Below are positions 33,618 through 42,182 of a DNA stretch of 64,000 nucleotides, piece by piece (the stretch's first letter is position 1; the number at the start of each line of letters is the position of its first letter). Below the pieces are notes generated by a model, which worked only from the letters and a program-made list of their open reading frames with translations, had not been told where the DNA came from and searched no databases. The stretch is from Streptomyces sp. NBC_01231. Its GTDB lineage: Bacteria > Actinomycetota > Actinomycetes > Streptomycetales > Streptomycetaceae. The stretch spans positions 7,688,001 to 7,752,000 of the forward strand of contig CP108521.1 in assembly GCA_035999765.1 (NCBI GenBank), written 5' to 3'. The position numbers and the translations under genes were made by a program.

Positions 33618-34868
33618 TCAAGGCAGGTGGACGACCTCCTTGATCCCGCGCGCGGCCAGGTGTTCCGGGTCGTCGGCCCGGGTCGCCAGGACCACCGCCG
33701 GGCGGGTGCCCTCCGTGCGCAGGCGCATCCACGCCTCGAAGTACGCACCGCCCGGACCGGACACCGAACGCGTGGCCGGGGTGCAGTCCAGGACCAGGGC
33801 GGTCTCGCGCGGTTGGGGTGCGGGCGGCTGGGCGCGCAGGTCGGCGACGGTGGCGGCGAGGGCCCGGGCGATCGGCTTGGCGCGGCCCGCCGAGTCGAAC
33901 AGGCCCAGGGTGTACTCGAGTTCCGGGTAGTCGGCCAGGGCGCGGTCCACGTCGTGGGAGCACCACCAGGTCACGCCCCACAGACCCGTGCACCCGGCCG
34001 CGTTCCGTACGGTCGCCTCCGCGAACCCGGGCGCGTCGGCGGCCGGGATGTGCGGCTCGGGCGCGCCCGTCTCCTGGACCCAGACGGGCCGGGCCGGATC
34101 GTCGGCGTACGCCTTCGCCAGTTCCGTGCCGTACTCGGCGAGGTGCAGCACCTGCGGGGAGCCAGGGCCGTAGCGGCGGGCGCAGTCGCCGGAGAACACC
34201 CACGGGTGCACGGTGGTCAGATCGCCCTTGCGGGCCGAGGCCTCGGGGGTGAAGGGGTGGTCGTCGCCGTACCAGGCGGCGTCGTACGCGGAGTGCGTGG
34301 CCAACTGGCCGGGGCGCAGGCCCTCACGGGCGGCGGCCAGCAGGGTGTCGAGGTAGTGGTCGACCTCCTGGGCCGTCGCCGGGTTGTGCTCGACCATGTT
34401 GTTGAGCTCGTTGCCGAGCTGGAGTCCGAGGAGGTTGGGGCGGTCGGCCAGGGCGTGACCGAGGGTGCGCAGGAGTTCGGCCTGTGCCGCGATGGCCTCC
34501 GGGTTCGTGAACACGTTGCGGTGGTGCCAGGCGCGGGTCCACTCCGGGTAGAAGTCGAAGCTCGACAGATGGCCCTGCACGCCGTCCACGAGGACGTCCA
34601 GACCGGCCTCGCCCGCCAGGTCGACGAGCCGCGCCAGCTGGTCCACGGCGGCGGTACGCACGAGCGTGCGGTTGGGCTGGAGGAGCGGCCAGAGGTGGAA
34701 GACCCGGACGTGGTCGAGGCCGAGCCCGGCTATCTGCTCCAGGTCCTCGCGCGCGTGCGCGGGGTCGAAGTCGTGCCAGGAGTGGAACCAACCGCGGCGG
34801 GGCGTGTAGTTGACGCCGAAGCGGAGCGTGTCGATGGGATCCTCCTCGGGTCCGGGCTTGTCCTGCAC
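33618..34868 (-). CDS. GH5-type glycosidase, probably GH5_18 beta-mannosidase
   Basis: 416 residues from GTG 34868. The clan-A barrel has the acid/base Glu in LQLGNELNNM and the nucleophile Glu in VWVQETGAPEP; TLRFGVNYTPRRGWFHSWHD near the N-terminus is typical of GH5_18, a subfamily known in bifidobacteria to split Man-beta-1,4-GlcNAc from N-glycan cores. No signal peptide. The start is uncertain: ATGs at 34892 and 34886 are in frame but lie inside the operator/-10 region. A strong GAGGAGG stands before an in-frame ATC codon at 34829-34827 (approximate). Divergent from the GlcNAc kinase. Confidence 0.82.
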   Translation of the reverse strand: MQDKPGPEEDPIDTLRFGVNYTPRRGWFHSWHDFDPAHAREDLEQIAGLGLDHVRVFHLWPLLQPNRTLVRTAAVDQLARLVDLAGEAGLDVLVDGVQGHLSSFDFYPEWTRAWHHRNVFTNPEAIAAQAELLRTLGHALADRPNLLGLQLGNELNNMVEHNPATAQEVDHYLDTLLAAAREGLRPGQLATHSAYDAAWYGDDHPFTPEASARKGDLTTVHPWVFSGDCARRYGPGSPQVLHLAEYGTELAKAYADDPARPVWVQETGAPEPHIPAADAPGFAEATVRNAAGCTGLWGVTWWCSHDVDRALADYPELEYTLGLFDSAGRAKPIARALAATVADLRAQPPAPQPRETALVLDCTPATRSVSGPGGAYFEAWMRLRTEGTRPAVVLATRADDPEHLAARGIKEVVHLP

Positions 34869-34869
34869 G

Positions 34870-34914
34870 AATGTATCAACCACCATAGTCATCGATGGGC
34901 AATGATTTGAACCA
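34870..34914. promoter_or_regulatory. Divergent operator/promoter between the GH5 and GlcNAc kinase genes
   Basis: AATGTATCAACCACCAT (34870-34886) matches the sequence in front of the RpiR gene (47425-47441) at 15 of 17 positions; on the minus strand it contains the -10-like TACATT. On the plus strand CATAGT (34884-34889) is a -10 candidate placing the start of transcription on the kinase ATG. A further half-site TTTGAACCA lies at 34906-34914. Confidence 0.5.
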
Positions 34915-35902
34915 GACGTTGGGCGAGGAACTCGTCGTGGGCCTCGACGCGGGCGGCACCCGCACGCGTGCCGTGCTCGCCGTCGCCCATGCCGACGGGC
35001 CCCTGTTGGGCGAGGGCGCCGCCGGGCCGGGCAACGCGCTGACCGTGCCGGTGCCGCAGCTCACCGACCACCTCACCGAGGCCGTCGCCGACGCGGTCCC
35101 GGAGCGGCTGCGGGGGAGCGTCGTCTCCGTGGTCGGCGGTTTCGCGGGCGCCACGGCGGCGTCCCCGGACGACCCGGGGCACGTCAACGCCCGGTCCGCC
35201 CTCACCGCGGCGCTCCGACGACTGGGCGTCCCGGCCGGGCCGGTCGGCATCTGCAGCGACATCGAGGCCGCCTTCGCCGCCGCGCCCGGCACCCCGGCCG
35301 ACGGACTGGCGCTGGTGGCAGGCACCGGCGCGGTCGCCATGCGCATCACCGACCGGCACGCCACGGCCACCGTGGACGGCGACGGCTGGCTGCTCGGCGA
35401 CGACGGCAGCGGCTTCTGGATCGGACGGGCGGCGGTACGGGCCGCGTTGCGGACGGCGGACGGACGGGGGCCGGCGACCGTGCTGGCGGAGAGCGTCGGG
35501 CGGGCTCTGGGGCTTCCGGACGAGGTGGTGCCGAGCGGCCGGTGGACCCGCGCCGCACGCGAGGCCTACCGCATGCACCTGCTTCCCGCCGTGATGGCCG
35601 AGCCCCCGATCCGGCTCGCGCGGTTCGCCCCACTGGTGGCCGAGGCGGCCGCCGCGAAGGACACCGTGGCCCAGGCCGTTCTGGACGAGGCGGCCGGCCT
35701 GCTGACCGACACCGTACGGGCGCTGGAACCGAACCCCGGTGAGCGGATCGTTGCCACCGGCGGCCTCCTCGGCCCCGACGGCCCGCTCACACCCCGTCTG
35801 ACCACACGCCTGGACGCACTCGGCCTGACCCTCGACTGGGTCGCCGACGGCTCCCGGGGCGCCGTGGCCCTCGCCCGACTCGCGCACGGCGGTGCCCGTT
35901 GA
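34895..35902 (+). CDS. BadF/BadG-family N-acetylglucosamine kinase
   Basis: 335 residues with the ASKHA ATPase motifs: phosphate-1 VVGLDAGGTRTRAVLAV, phosphate-2 LVAGTGAVAMRI and the block DGWLLGDDGSGFWIGR, all typical of eukaryotic-type NagK and bacterial MurK-like amino-sugar kinases. It should phosphorylate GlcNAc freed by the neighbouring glycosidases to GlcNAc-6-P. There is no ribosome-binding site before the ATG at 34895; a leaderless transcript is likely. The stop overlaps the TTG start of the GH3 gene, so the two are co-translated. Confidence 0.87.
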   Translation: MGNDLNQTLGEELVVGLDAGGTRTRAVLAVAHADGPLLGEGAAGPGNALTVPVPQLTDHLTEAVADAVPERLRGSVVSVVGGFAGATAASPDDPGHVNARSALTAALRRLGVPAGPVGICSDIEAAFAAAPGTPADGLALVAGTGAVAMRITDRHATATVDGDGWLLGDDGSGFWIGRAAVRAALRTADGRGPATVLAESVGRALGLPDEVVPSGRWTRAAREAYRMHLLPAVMAEPPIRLARFAPLVAEAAAAKDTVAQAVLDEAAGLLTDTVRALEPNPGERIVATGGLLGPDGPLTPRLTTRLDALGLTLDWVADGSRGAVALARLAHGGAR

Positions 35903-38148
35903 GCACTCCGACGAGCACGCCGAAACCTGACGAAACCGCCGCGCTCTACCGCGACCCCGCCGCCCCCCTCGACGCCCGCGTGAGCGACCTGCTCTCCCGG
36001 ATGACCCTGCGCGAGAAGGTCGGTCAGCTCAACCAGCGGATGTACGGCTGGGACGCCTACCGCCGCACCCCCGACGGCCGCTTCGAACTCACCCAAGCCC
36101 TCTACGCCGAGACCGAGCGCTTCGCCGGACTGGGCGCCCTGTACGGACTCCAGCGCGCCGACGCCTGGTCCGGCGTCGACCACACCAACGGTCCGGGCAC
36201 GGTGGACGGCGCCGCCCTCGCCGACCTGGTGCAGCGGCATGTCGTCGAGCACAGCCGGCTCGGCATCCCCGCCCTGTTCGTGGAGGAGGTGCCGCACGGC
36301 CACATGGCCCTCGACGGCACCGTCCTGCCCGTCAACCTGGCCGTGGGCGCCGGATGGGACCCCGCCCTGTACGAGCGTGCAGCCGCCCACGCCGCCGCCG
36401 AACTGCGCGCCCGCGGCGGCCACGTGGCCCTGGTGTCCGCCCTCGACCTCGCCCGCGACCCGCGCTGGGGTCGCACCGAGGAGTGCTTCGGCGAGGACCC
36501 GCACCTCGCCGCCCGGCTCACCGAGGCGCTGGTGCGGGGCATGCAGGGAGAGTCCGCCGAGCGGTTCGCCGACGACAAGGCCCCCGTGGTCCTCAAGCAC
36601 TTCGCGGCACAGGGGGCCACCGTCGGCGGTCGCAACTCCGCCGAGTCCGAGGTAGGCCCGCGTGAACTCCACGAGATCCACCTGCCCGCCGCCCGCGCCG
36701 GCGTCCGCGCCGGAGCCGCCGCCGTGATGGCCGCCTACAACGAGGTCGACGGGATGCCCTGCTCCGGCAACCGGGCCCTGCTCACCGGGCTGTTGCGGGA
36801 CAGTTGGGGCTTCGACGGACTGGTCATGGCCGACGGCCTCGCCGTGGACCGGCTGGCCCGGGTCACCGGCGACAAGGTGTCCGCGGGCGCCCTCGCGCTC
36901 AACGCCGGTGTCGATCTGAGCCTTTGGGACGAGGGCTTCACCCACCTGGAGGAGGCGGTCGAGCGCGGACTGGTGGACGTGGACACCCTGGACGCGGCCG
37001 TCTCCCGGGTACTCGGCCTCAAGTTCCGTCTGGGCCTGTTCGAACAGACCGGCACCACAGCGTCCTTCCCGGCCGGTGGAAGAGAGGTGAGCACGGCCCT
37101 CGCCCGGGCCTCGATCACCCTCCTCCACAACGACGGCGGCGCCCTGCCCGTCGCGCCGAGCGTCTCCCGTATCGCCGTCCTGGGACCACAATCCGCGGGC
37201 TTCGCCCACCAGTTGGGCGACTACACCGCCCCGCAACGCCCCGGTGCGGGCGCCGGTGTGCTCGACGGGCTACGGCGACTCGCCCCGCCCGGCGTCGACA
37301 TCCGGCACGCCCACGGCTGCGCGCTCACCGGCGGCGACCTCTCCGGCATCCCCGAGGCGGTCGCCGCGGCAGCCGCCTCCGACCTGGCCGTGCTCGTGCT
37401 GGGCGGCAGCAGCGCCCGCACCCCGGACACCGAGTTCGCCGCCAACGGGGCGGCACGGGAAGCCGTGTCCGAGATGACCTGCGGCGAGGGCGTGGACCTC
37501 GCCGGGCTGCGGCTCGGTTCCGCCCAGTACGCGCTCATGGACGCGGTCGTCGCGACCGGCACACCGACGGCGGTGGTGCTGATCCAGGGACGCCCGCACG
37601 TCGTGCCCGACACCGCGGCGGCGCTGCTCACCGCCTGGTACCCCGGTCCGTGGGGCGGCGAGGCACTCGCCGAGGTGCTGCTGGGCATCGCGGAGCCGAC
37701 CGGCCGGCTCCCCGTCTCCGTCCCGCGCTCGGCGGCCCAACTCCCCGTCTACTACAACCACAAGGACATCGAGTACGGCTCCTACGTGGACGAGAGCGCC
37801 GAGCCGCGCTACTCCTTCGGCCACGGACTGTCGTACACCAGCTTCGCGTACGGCCCGCCGCGCCTGTCGGGCCGCACGGTCGAGGTCGATGTCACCAACA
37901 CCGGGGAGCGGTACGGACGTACGGTCGTGCAGGTCTATCTGAGACGCCTGATCACGTCCGTCTGGCCGCGCACCCTCGAACTGTGCGCGTTCGAGGGCGT
38001 CGGCCTCGCGCCGGGCGAGCGCCGTACGGTCACCATGACCCTCGAAGCAGACCGACCGGAGCGGGCCGACACCGTCGAGATCCGCGTCGCGGAGTCGGCC
38101 CGGGCCGCGCTGAGTGCCGTGCCCGTCGTGCTGGACCTCAGAGTTTGA
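35899..38148 (+). CDS. GH3 beta-glycosidase (three-domain type)
   Basis: 749 residues. The N-terminal barrel has the nucleophile region GLVMADGLAVDRL and the upstream block DLARDPRWGRTEECFGEDP with VLKHFAAQGAT; a C-terminal alpha/beta sandwich and a fibronectin-III-like domain (RYSFGHGLSYTSFAYG) complete the usual beta-glucosidase/beta-xylosidase layout. No signal peptide. TTG start overlapping the kinase stop (TTGA). Exact specificity is not predictable; beta-glucosidase, beta-xylosidase or beta-mannosidase are possible. The last 11 bp overlap the convergent permease gene. Confidence 0.9.
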   Translation: MSTPTSTPKPDETAALYRDPAAPLDARVSDLLSRMTLREKVGQLNQRMYGWDAYRRTPDGRFELTQALYAETERFAGLGALYGLQRADAWSGVDHTNGPGTVDGAALADLVQRHVVEHSRLGIPALFVEEVPHGHMALDGTVLPVNLAVGAGWDPALYERAAAHAAAELRARGGHVALVSALDLARDPRWGRTEECFGEDPHLAARLTEALVRGMQGESAERFADDKAPVVLKHFAAQGATVGGRNSAESEVGPRELHEIHLPAARAGVRAGAAAVMAAYNEVDGMPCSGNRALLTGLLRDSWGFDGLVMADGLAVDRLARVTGDKVSAGALALNAGVDLSLWDEGFTHLEEAVERGLVDVDTLDAAVSRVLGLKFRLGLFEQTGTTASFPAGGREVSTALARASITLLHNDGGALPVAPSVSRIAVLGPQSAGFAHQLGDYTAPQRPGAGAGVLDGLRRLAPPGVDIRHAHGCALTGGDLSGIPEAVAAAAASDLAVLVLGGSSARTPDTEFAANGAAREAVSEMTCGEGVDLAGLRLGSAQYALMDAVVATGTPTAVVLIQGRPHVVPDTAAALLTAWYPGPWGGEALAEVLLGIAEPTGRLPVSVPRSAAQLPVYYNHKDIEYGSYVDESAEPRYSFGHGLSYTSFAYGPPRLSGRTVEVDVTNTGERYGRTVVQVYLRRLITSVWPRTLELCAFEGVGLAPGERRTVTMTLEADRPERADTVEIRVAESARAALSAVPVVLDLRV

Positions 38149-39019
38149 CGGCCCCCGACGAGACACCCTTGTAGAACCACCGCTGTGTGATCACGAACAG
38201 CACCAGCACCGGGATCACGGAGATCACCGACCCGGCCATGACCATCCGCTGGTCGTAGCCGAACGACGAGCTCTGCAACCGGGACAGGCCCAGCGTGAGC
38301 GTCATGTGGTTCTCCGAGCGCAGCACGATCAGCGGCCAGAGGAAGTCGTCCCAGGCGCTGATGAAGGTGTTGATGACGACCACCAGGATCGCGCCCCACG
38401 CGGACGGCAGGTACAGGTGCCGGAAGCGCTGCCACTCGTTCGCGCCGTCGAGCATGCCCGAGTCCTCGATCTCGCGCGGCACTGCCAGGAACGCGCCGCG
38501 CATCAGCAGGACGTTGATGGCCCCGACGAACCCGGGTAGCCACACGCCCGCCAGGCTGTCGACCAGCCCCAGGTCGCGGATGCTCAGGAACAGCGACACC
38601 ATGATCGACTCGAAGGGGAACATCATCGAGGCGACCAGCACGACCCAGACCGCCTTGCGGCCCTTCCAGCCGGGCTTGGAGAGCATGTAGCCGGCCGTGG
38701 TGGAGAACACCAGCTGGCTGGTGACCGACAGAACGACCACGATCAGGCTGTTCCTGATGTACGTGGCCACCGGCACCTGGTCGAAGACCGTCCGGTAGGC
38801 CCGCAGGGTCGGGTGCTGCGGCAGCAGGGAGGCGTTCGCCCCGAAGACGTCCTCGCCGGTGCTCTTCAGCGAGGCCAGCAACTGCCAGACCAGTGGCCCG
38901 ACGGTGATGCCGAGCACGAGGAACAACAGCAGGTAACGGACGATCAGTTCGCGCGGGCGGCCGTAGTCCCGCCAACGGGGCATCAGGCGGCGGCGCTTGG
39001 CCACAGCGGCGGTCGTCAT
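38138..39019 (-). CDS. Carbohydrate ABC transporter permease (MalG-like)
   Basis: 293 residues with six membrane segments (YLLLFLVLGITVGPLVWQLLAS first) and the EAA loop EIEDSGMLDGANEWQRFRHLYLPSA that docks the ATPase. Sequence matches MalG-type sugar permeases. Last gene of a three-gene import operon; no ATPase is encoded nearby, so the shared Streptomyces ATPase MsiK probably energises it. Four-base overlap with the MalF-like gene. Confidence 0.93.
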   Translation of the reverse strand: MTTAAVAKRRRLMPRWRDYGRPRELIVRYLLLFLVLGITVGPLVWQLLASLKSTGEDVFGANASLLPQHPTLRAYRTVFDQVPVATYIRNSLIVVVLSVTSQLVFSTTAGYMLSKPGWKGRKAVWVVLVASMMFPFESIMVSLFLSIRDLGLVDSLAGVWLPGFVGAINVLLMRGAFLAVPREIEDSGMLDGANEWQRFRHLYLPSAWGAILVVVINTFISAWDDFLWPLIVLRSENHMTLTLGLSRLQSSSFGYDQRMVMAGSVISVIPVLVLFVITQRWFYKGVSSGAVKL

Positions 39020-40035
39020 GCGTCGTCCTCTTTCGTCAGGCGCTGCGCCACCAGGGTCAGCCCGAGCGTCAGCAGGAACAGGGCCACGCTGACCGCCGAG
39101 CCGTAACCGGCGTTGCCGGTGAGGGGGTCCAGGCCGACGTCCCGGATGTAGAAGGGCAGGGTGCGGTCGGCGCCGCCGGGGCCGCCGGTGGAGCTGCCGA
39201 GCATGTAGATCTCCGTGAACACCCGCAGCGAGCCGATGCCGGTGAGCGTGCCGACGAGCATCATGGCCTGCCGCACGCCGGGGACCGTGATGTGCCAGAA
39301 GCGGCGGGCCGCACCGGCGCCGTCCATGGACGCCGCCTCGTGCAGTTCCCTGGGCACGTTTCCGAGCGCGGCCAGGTAGAAGATCATGTACCAGCCCAGG
39401 CCCTTCCACAGCGTCAGGCCCATCGCGGACAGCAGGATCAGCCAGGAGTCGGACAGGAACGGGATGGCGTCCCTGATCAGATGGGCCTTCTCCAGCCAGG
39501 TGTTGACCAGCCCGTCGTCGGCCAGCAGCCACTGCCAGCTCAGACCCACGACCACGCTCGAGGCGAGCACCGGCGTGTAGAAGGCCGACCGGAAGAACCC
39601 GATGCCGGGCAGGTTCTTCTCCACCAGGACGGCAAGCAGCAGCGGCAGCAGCACCATCAGCGGTACGACGATCAGCGCGTACAGGATGCTGTTGCGGGTC
39701 GCCAGCCAGAAGTCGGAGTCGTCCAGCATCCGCGTGTAGTTGTCGAGACCGACGAAGTTCGCGGCGCCGCCGAGCGGCTTGGCGTTGGTGAACGACAGCA
39801 GGAGCGTGTTGAGGAAGGGGAACACCCCGAAGACCACCGCGCAGCCGATCGCGGGAGCGGTCCACAGCCAGGGCAGCCACCAACGGCGGTACATCGCCGC
39901 TCCGTTGGCACCGGGAGCGGGGCCGGGCAGCACCGCCCGGGAGGGTCGTCGTATGCGGGACGGGGCCGGGCCCGGCACGGAGGCCGTGGCCTCCGCACCG
40001 GGCACGGACACCGGGTTCGTGATCTGCGCCGTCAC
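39016..40035 (-). CDS. Carbohydrate ABC transporter permease (MalF-like)
   Basis: 339 residues. After about 45 Pro/Ala/Arg-rich residues come six membrane segments (WLPWLWTAPAIGCAVVFGVF first) and the EAA loop ELHEAASMDGAGAARRFWHITVP. The GTG at 40035, two bases after the binding-protein stop, gives tight coupling; a later ATG near 39895 would remove the extension. The partner of the MalG-like permease. Confidence 0.92.
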   Translation of the reverse strand: MTAQITNPVSVPGAEATASVPGPAPSRIRRPSRAVLPGPAPGANGAAMYRRWWLPWLWTAPAIGCAVVFGVFPFLNTLLLSFTNAKPLGGAANFVGLDNYTRMLDDSDFWLATRNSILYALIVVPLMVLLPLLLAVLVEKNLPGIGFFRSAFYTPVLASSVVVGLSWQWLLADDGLVNTWLEKAHLIRDAIPFLSDSWLILLSAMGLTLWKGLGWYMIFYLAALGNVPRELHEAASMDGAGAARRFWHITVPGVRQAMMLVGTLTGIGSLRVFTEIYMLGSSTGGPGGADRTLPFYIRDVGLDPLTGNAGYGSAVSVALFLLTLGLTLVAQRLTKEDDA

Positions 40036-40037
40036 CG

Positions 40038-41408
40038 TCAGCCTGCCTGCTTCAGCAGCTCGTTGGCCTTCTCCTGGGCGTCCTTCACGGCCTGTTCGGG
40101 GCTCTTCTTGCCCTGCATCGCCAGCTGCACCTGGGAGACGATGGCGTTCTGCACGGCCGGGGAGAGGTTGGTCTGATAGGCCGTGGTCGTCTTCAGCTGC
40201 TCGGCGACGAGCTTGCGGGCCTCGGAGAACGGGTCGCTGCCGGTCACGTTCTGGAAGAACGGGTCGTTCAGCGAGGTCGTGGTCGTCGGGAAGATCACCA
40301 CGTTCGGGTCCTTGCACCAGGCCGTCTGGTTCTCGGCGTTGGTGAGGAACTCGCCGAAGGCGAGGGCGGCGGCGGCGTGCTTGCTGGTCGAGGCGACCCC
40401 GATGTACTGCGGGGCGGCGGTGACGTGGCCGAGCTGGTCGTAGGGCTGCTGACCGACGCCGGTCTTGTCGTAGACCGACGGGCTGTTCTGCTTCACGAAG
40501 CGCACGAAGCTCGGGTTCGTCGAGCCGTAGGCGACCTTGCCCTGGCTGTACAGGGTGGAGGGGTCGTTGCTGGAGGACAGCGAGTCCTTCGGCATGGCGC
40601 CCTCCTTGTAGAGCTTCGCCATCCAGGCGACCCACTGGGTGGTCCGCGGATCGTTCGCGAACACCGCGGACTTGCCGTCGGCGGAGAGCGTCTTGATGTT
40701 CATCTGGTCGAAGTCGGCCGGTATCCGCCAGATCGGATTGGCCATCGTCGCGTAGTACTCGCCCTTGGCCGACTTGGCGACCTTCTCGTAGTCGGCGAAC
40801 AGCCCGAACAGGGTCGTCGGCGGCTTCGCGGGGTCGACACCGGCCTTCTTCAGCAGATCGGTGTTGTACGTCAGCAGGATGCCGCCGGTGTACCAGGGGA
40901 AGACGGTGTGCGCCGAGGTGCCCGAGGCGTCCTTGAAGGTGCTGGACTTCCAGAACGCCGGGACGAACGGCTTGGCCGAGTCGGGGTCCTTGACGCCCAG
41001 GTTGAGCAGGTAGCCCGCCTTGGTGAGGCTGGTCGCCGTCTCGGCGTTGAGGTTGAGGACGTCCGGCAGGGTGCAGGCCTGGGCGTCGGCGACGGTGCGC
41101 TGGGTGAACGTGTTGTCGCCGGGGTCGTCGATCCACTTGACCTTGGCGTCGGGGTGGGCCTTCTCGAAGTCCTTGATCACTCCGTTGAAGAAGTCCCCGA
41201 AGTCTTTCTTCAGGTTGGTCGTCTGGAAGGTGATCTGGCCCTTGACGTCGCCGGTGAGCTTCCCCGACCCGACGTTGCCCTTGTCGACCTTGCAGCCGCC
41301 GGCGGTGGAGTCACCGCTGTCCGAACCGCCGGACAGGCCGCATCCGGCGGCGGCCAGGGACAGGGCGGCGATACAGGTCAGGGTGCGGGTCAGTCTTCTT
41401 GCGCGCAT
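40038..41408 (-). CDS. Sugar-binding lipoprotein of ABC importer (family 1)
   Basis: 456 residues with lipobox AAAGC-G (Cys near 23), a Gly/Ser-rich tether and a MalE-like domain (GQITFQTTNLKKDFGDFFN, VLNLNAETATSLTKAGYLLNL, PWYTGGILLTYNTDLLKKAGV). It presents an oligosaccharide to the two permeases. AGGAGGGCCC stands before the ATG. The promoter region contains the best copy of the locus palindrome. The neighbouring glycosidases suggest a mannose/GlcNAc-containing ligand. Confidence 0.93.
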   Translation of the reverse strand: MRARRLTRTLTCIAALSLAAAGCGLSGGSDSGDSTAGGCKVDKGNVGSGKLTGDVKGQITFQTTNLKKDFGDFFNGVIKDFEKAHPDAKVKWIDDPGDNTFTQRTVADAQACTLPDVLNLNAETATSLTKAGYLLNLGVKDPDSAKPFVPAFWKSSTFKDASGTSAHTVFPWYTGGILLTYNTDLLKKAGVDPAKPPTTLFGLFADYEKVAKSAKGEYYATMANPIWRIPADFDQMNIKTLSADGKSAVFANDPRTTQWVAWMAKLYKEGAMPKDSLSSSNDPSTLYSQGKVAYGSTNPSFVRFVKQNSPSVYDKTGVGQQPYDQLGHVTAAPQYIGVASTSKHAAAALAFGEFLTNAENQTAWCKDPNVVIFPTTTTSLNDPFFQNVTGSDPFSEARKLVAEQLKTTTAYQTNLSPAVQNAIVSQVQLAMQGKKSPEQAVKDAQEKANELLKQAG

Positions 41409-41450
41409 GTGGTGGGCCCTCCTGCGACCGGGCGAGTCAGGTGATGTGGC

Positions 41451-41465
41451 TGGTTCAATGAACCA
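41451..41465. promoter_or_regulatory. Perfect palindromic operator of the sugar importer operon
   Basis: TGGTTCA-A-TGAACCA, a perfect 7-1-7 palindrome 43 bp upstream of the binding-protein start. A further half-site TGGTTGATGA lies at 41476-41485. Used here as the reference for the other copies. Confidence 0.7.
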
Positions 41466-41549
41466 ACTTCGACTCTGGTTGATGAAAAGGTGGACCAGAA
41501 TTCATCGGAGGTCAATGGTTTCCGTGTTGCTTTTCGGTTCCGTGCGAGA

Positions 41550-42182
41550 TCAGTGCCGGTGCTCGTGGTCCGGATGCGACGGATCGCCCGGGTGCTCGTG
41601 CCCGTGCGCGTACACCACACCCGCGCGCGCCCGGTCCAGCCAGTCGAAGAAGGCCCGTCGGCCCGCCGCCCGCCGCAGCTCGCCCACGACCCCCTCGCGG
41701 ACCTCCTGGTACGGCAGGAAGTCCCCCTCGGACTCCCCGCCGAAGGGGTCCACCCCGCGCCTGAGCGCCTCCGGGGTGAGGAAGCGGTCCCGGTTGCGGT
41801 CGTAGTAGTCCCGTACCGCCGCTTCGGGCACGTCCTGCCCGGCCTCCAGCTCGGCCAGCAGCAGCCGCGCCGCCGGGGAGTGGGCGAGCGCCGCCGCGAC
41901 GATGCTGCCCAGGTCGGCCACGTCGGCCTCGGCCACGGCGAGCACCTCCGGCGACACCTCCGCCGGGGGTGCGAGCCCCCGGTCCGCGCAGGCCCGGCGG
42001 GCGAGTTCGTCGGTGACCACGACCTGGGTGGCCCAGCGCCGCCGCTGCCGTTCGGCACGGGCGAGGGCCTCGGGACGGGTCTCGCGGTCGCGGGGCGGGA
42101 CCGCCCGCAGGAGGGCGTCCACGCGGTCCCCGCTGATCGCGGCGCCGTCCACCACGGCGGCGTACCCGGTCGGAGGGCTCAT
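41550..42182 (-). CDS. SurA/parvulin-like protein with His-rich tail, coupled to the alpha-mannosidase
   Basis: 210 residues. The opening VVDGAAISGDRVDALLRAV and the later VPEAAVRDYYDRNRDRFLTPEAL are the pattern of SurA/PrsA-type foldases (short N-terminal helix pair, then the DYYxxxxxRF segment). The parvulin isomerase domain itself seems missing or reduced. The last 20 residues hold six His and four Asp/Glu (HGHEHPGDPSHPDHEHRH), a likely metal-binding tail. No signal peptide, so it is cytoplasmic. The ATG overlaps the alpha-mannosidase stop (ATGA). Inference: a dedicated chaperone or zinc donor for the zinc-dependent mannosidase. Confidence 0.7.
   Translation of the reverse strand: MSPPTGYAAVVDGAAISGDRVDALLRAVPPRDRETRPEALARAERQRRRWATQVVVTDELARRACADRGLAPPAEVSPEVLAVAEADVADLGSIVAAALAHSPAARLLLAELEAGQDVPEAAVRDYYDRNRDRFLTPEALRRGVDPFGGESEGDFLPYQEVREGVVGELRRAAGRRAFFDWLDRARAGVVYAHGHEHPGDPSHPDHEHRH

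Noticed and set aside
41451..41465. DasR (GntR-type) operator in front of the sugar importer
   Set aside because: DasR sites centre on TGGTCTAGACCA; this palindrome has TTCA-A-TGAA in the middle, and an RpiR regulator is encoded within the locus.
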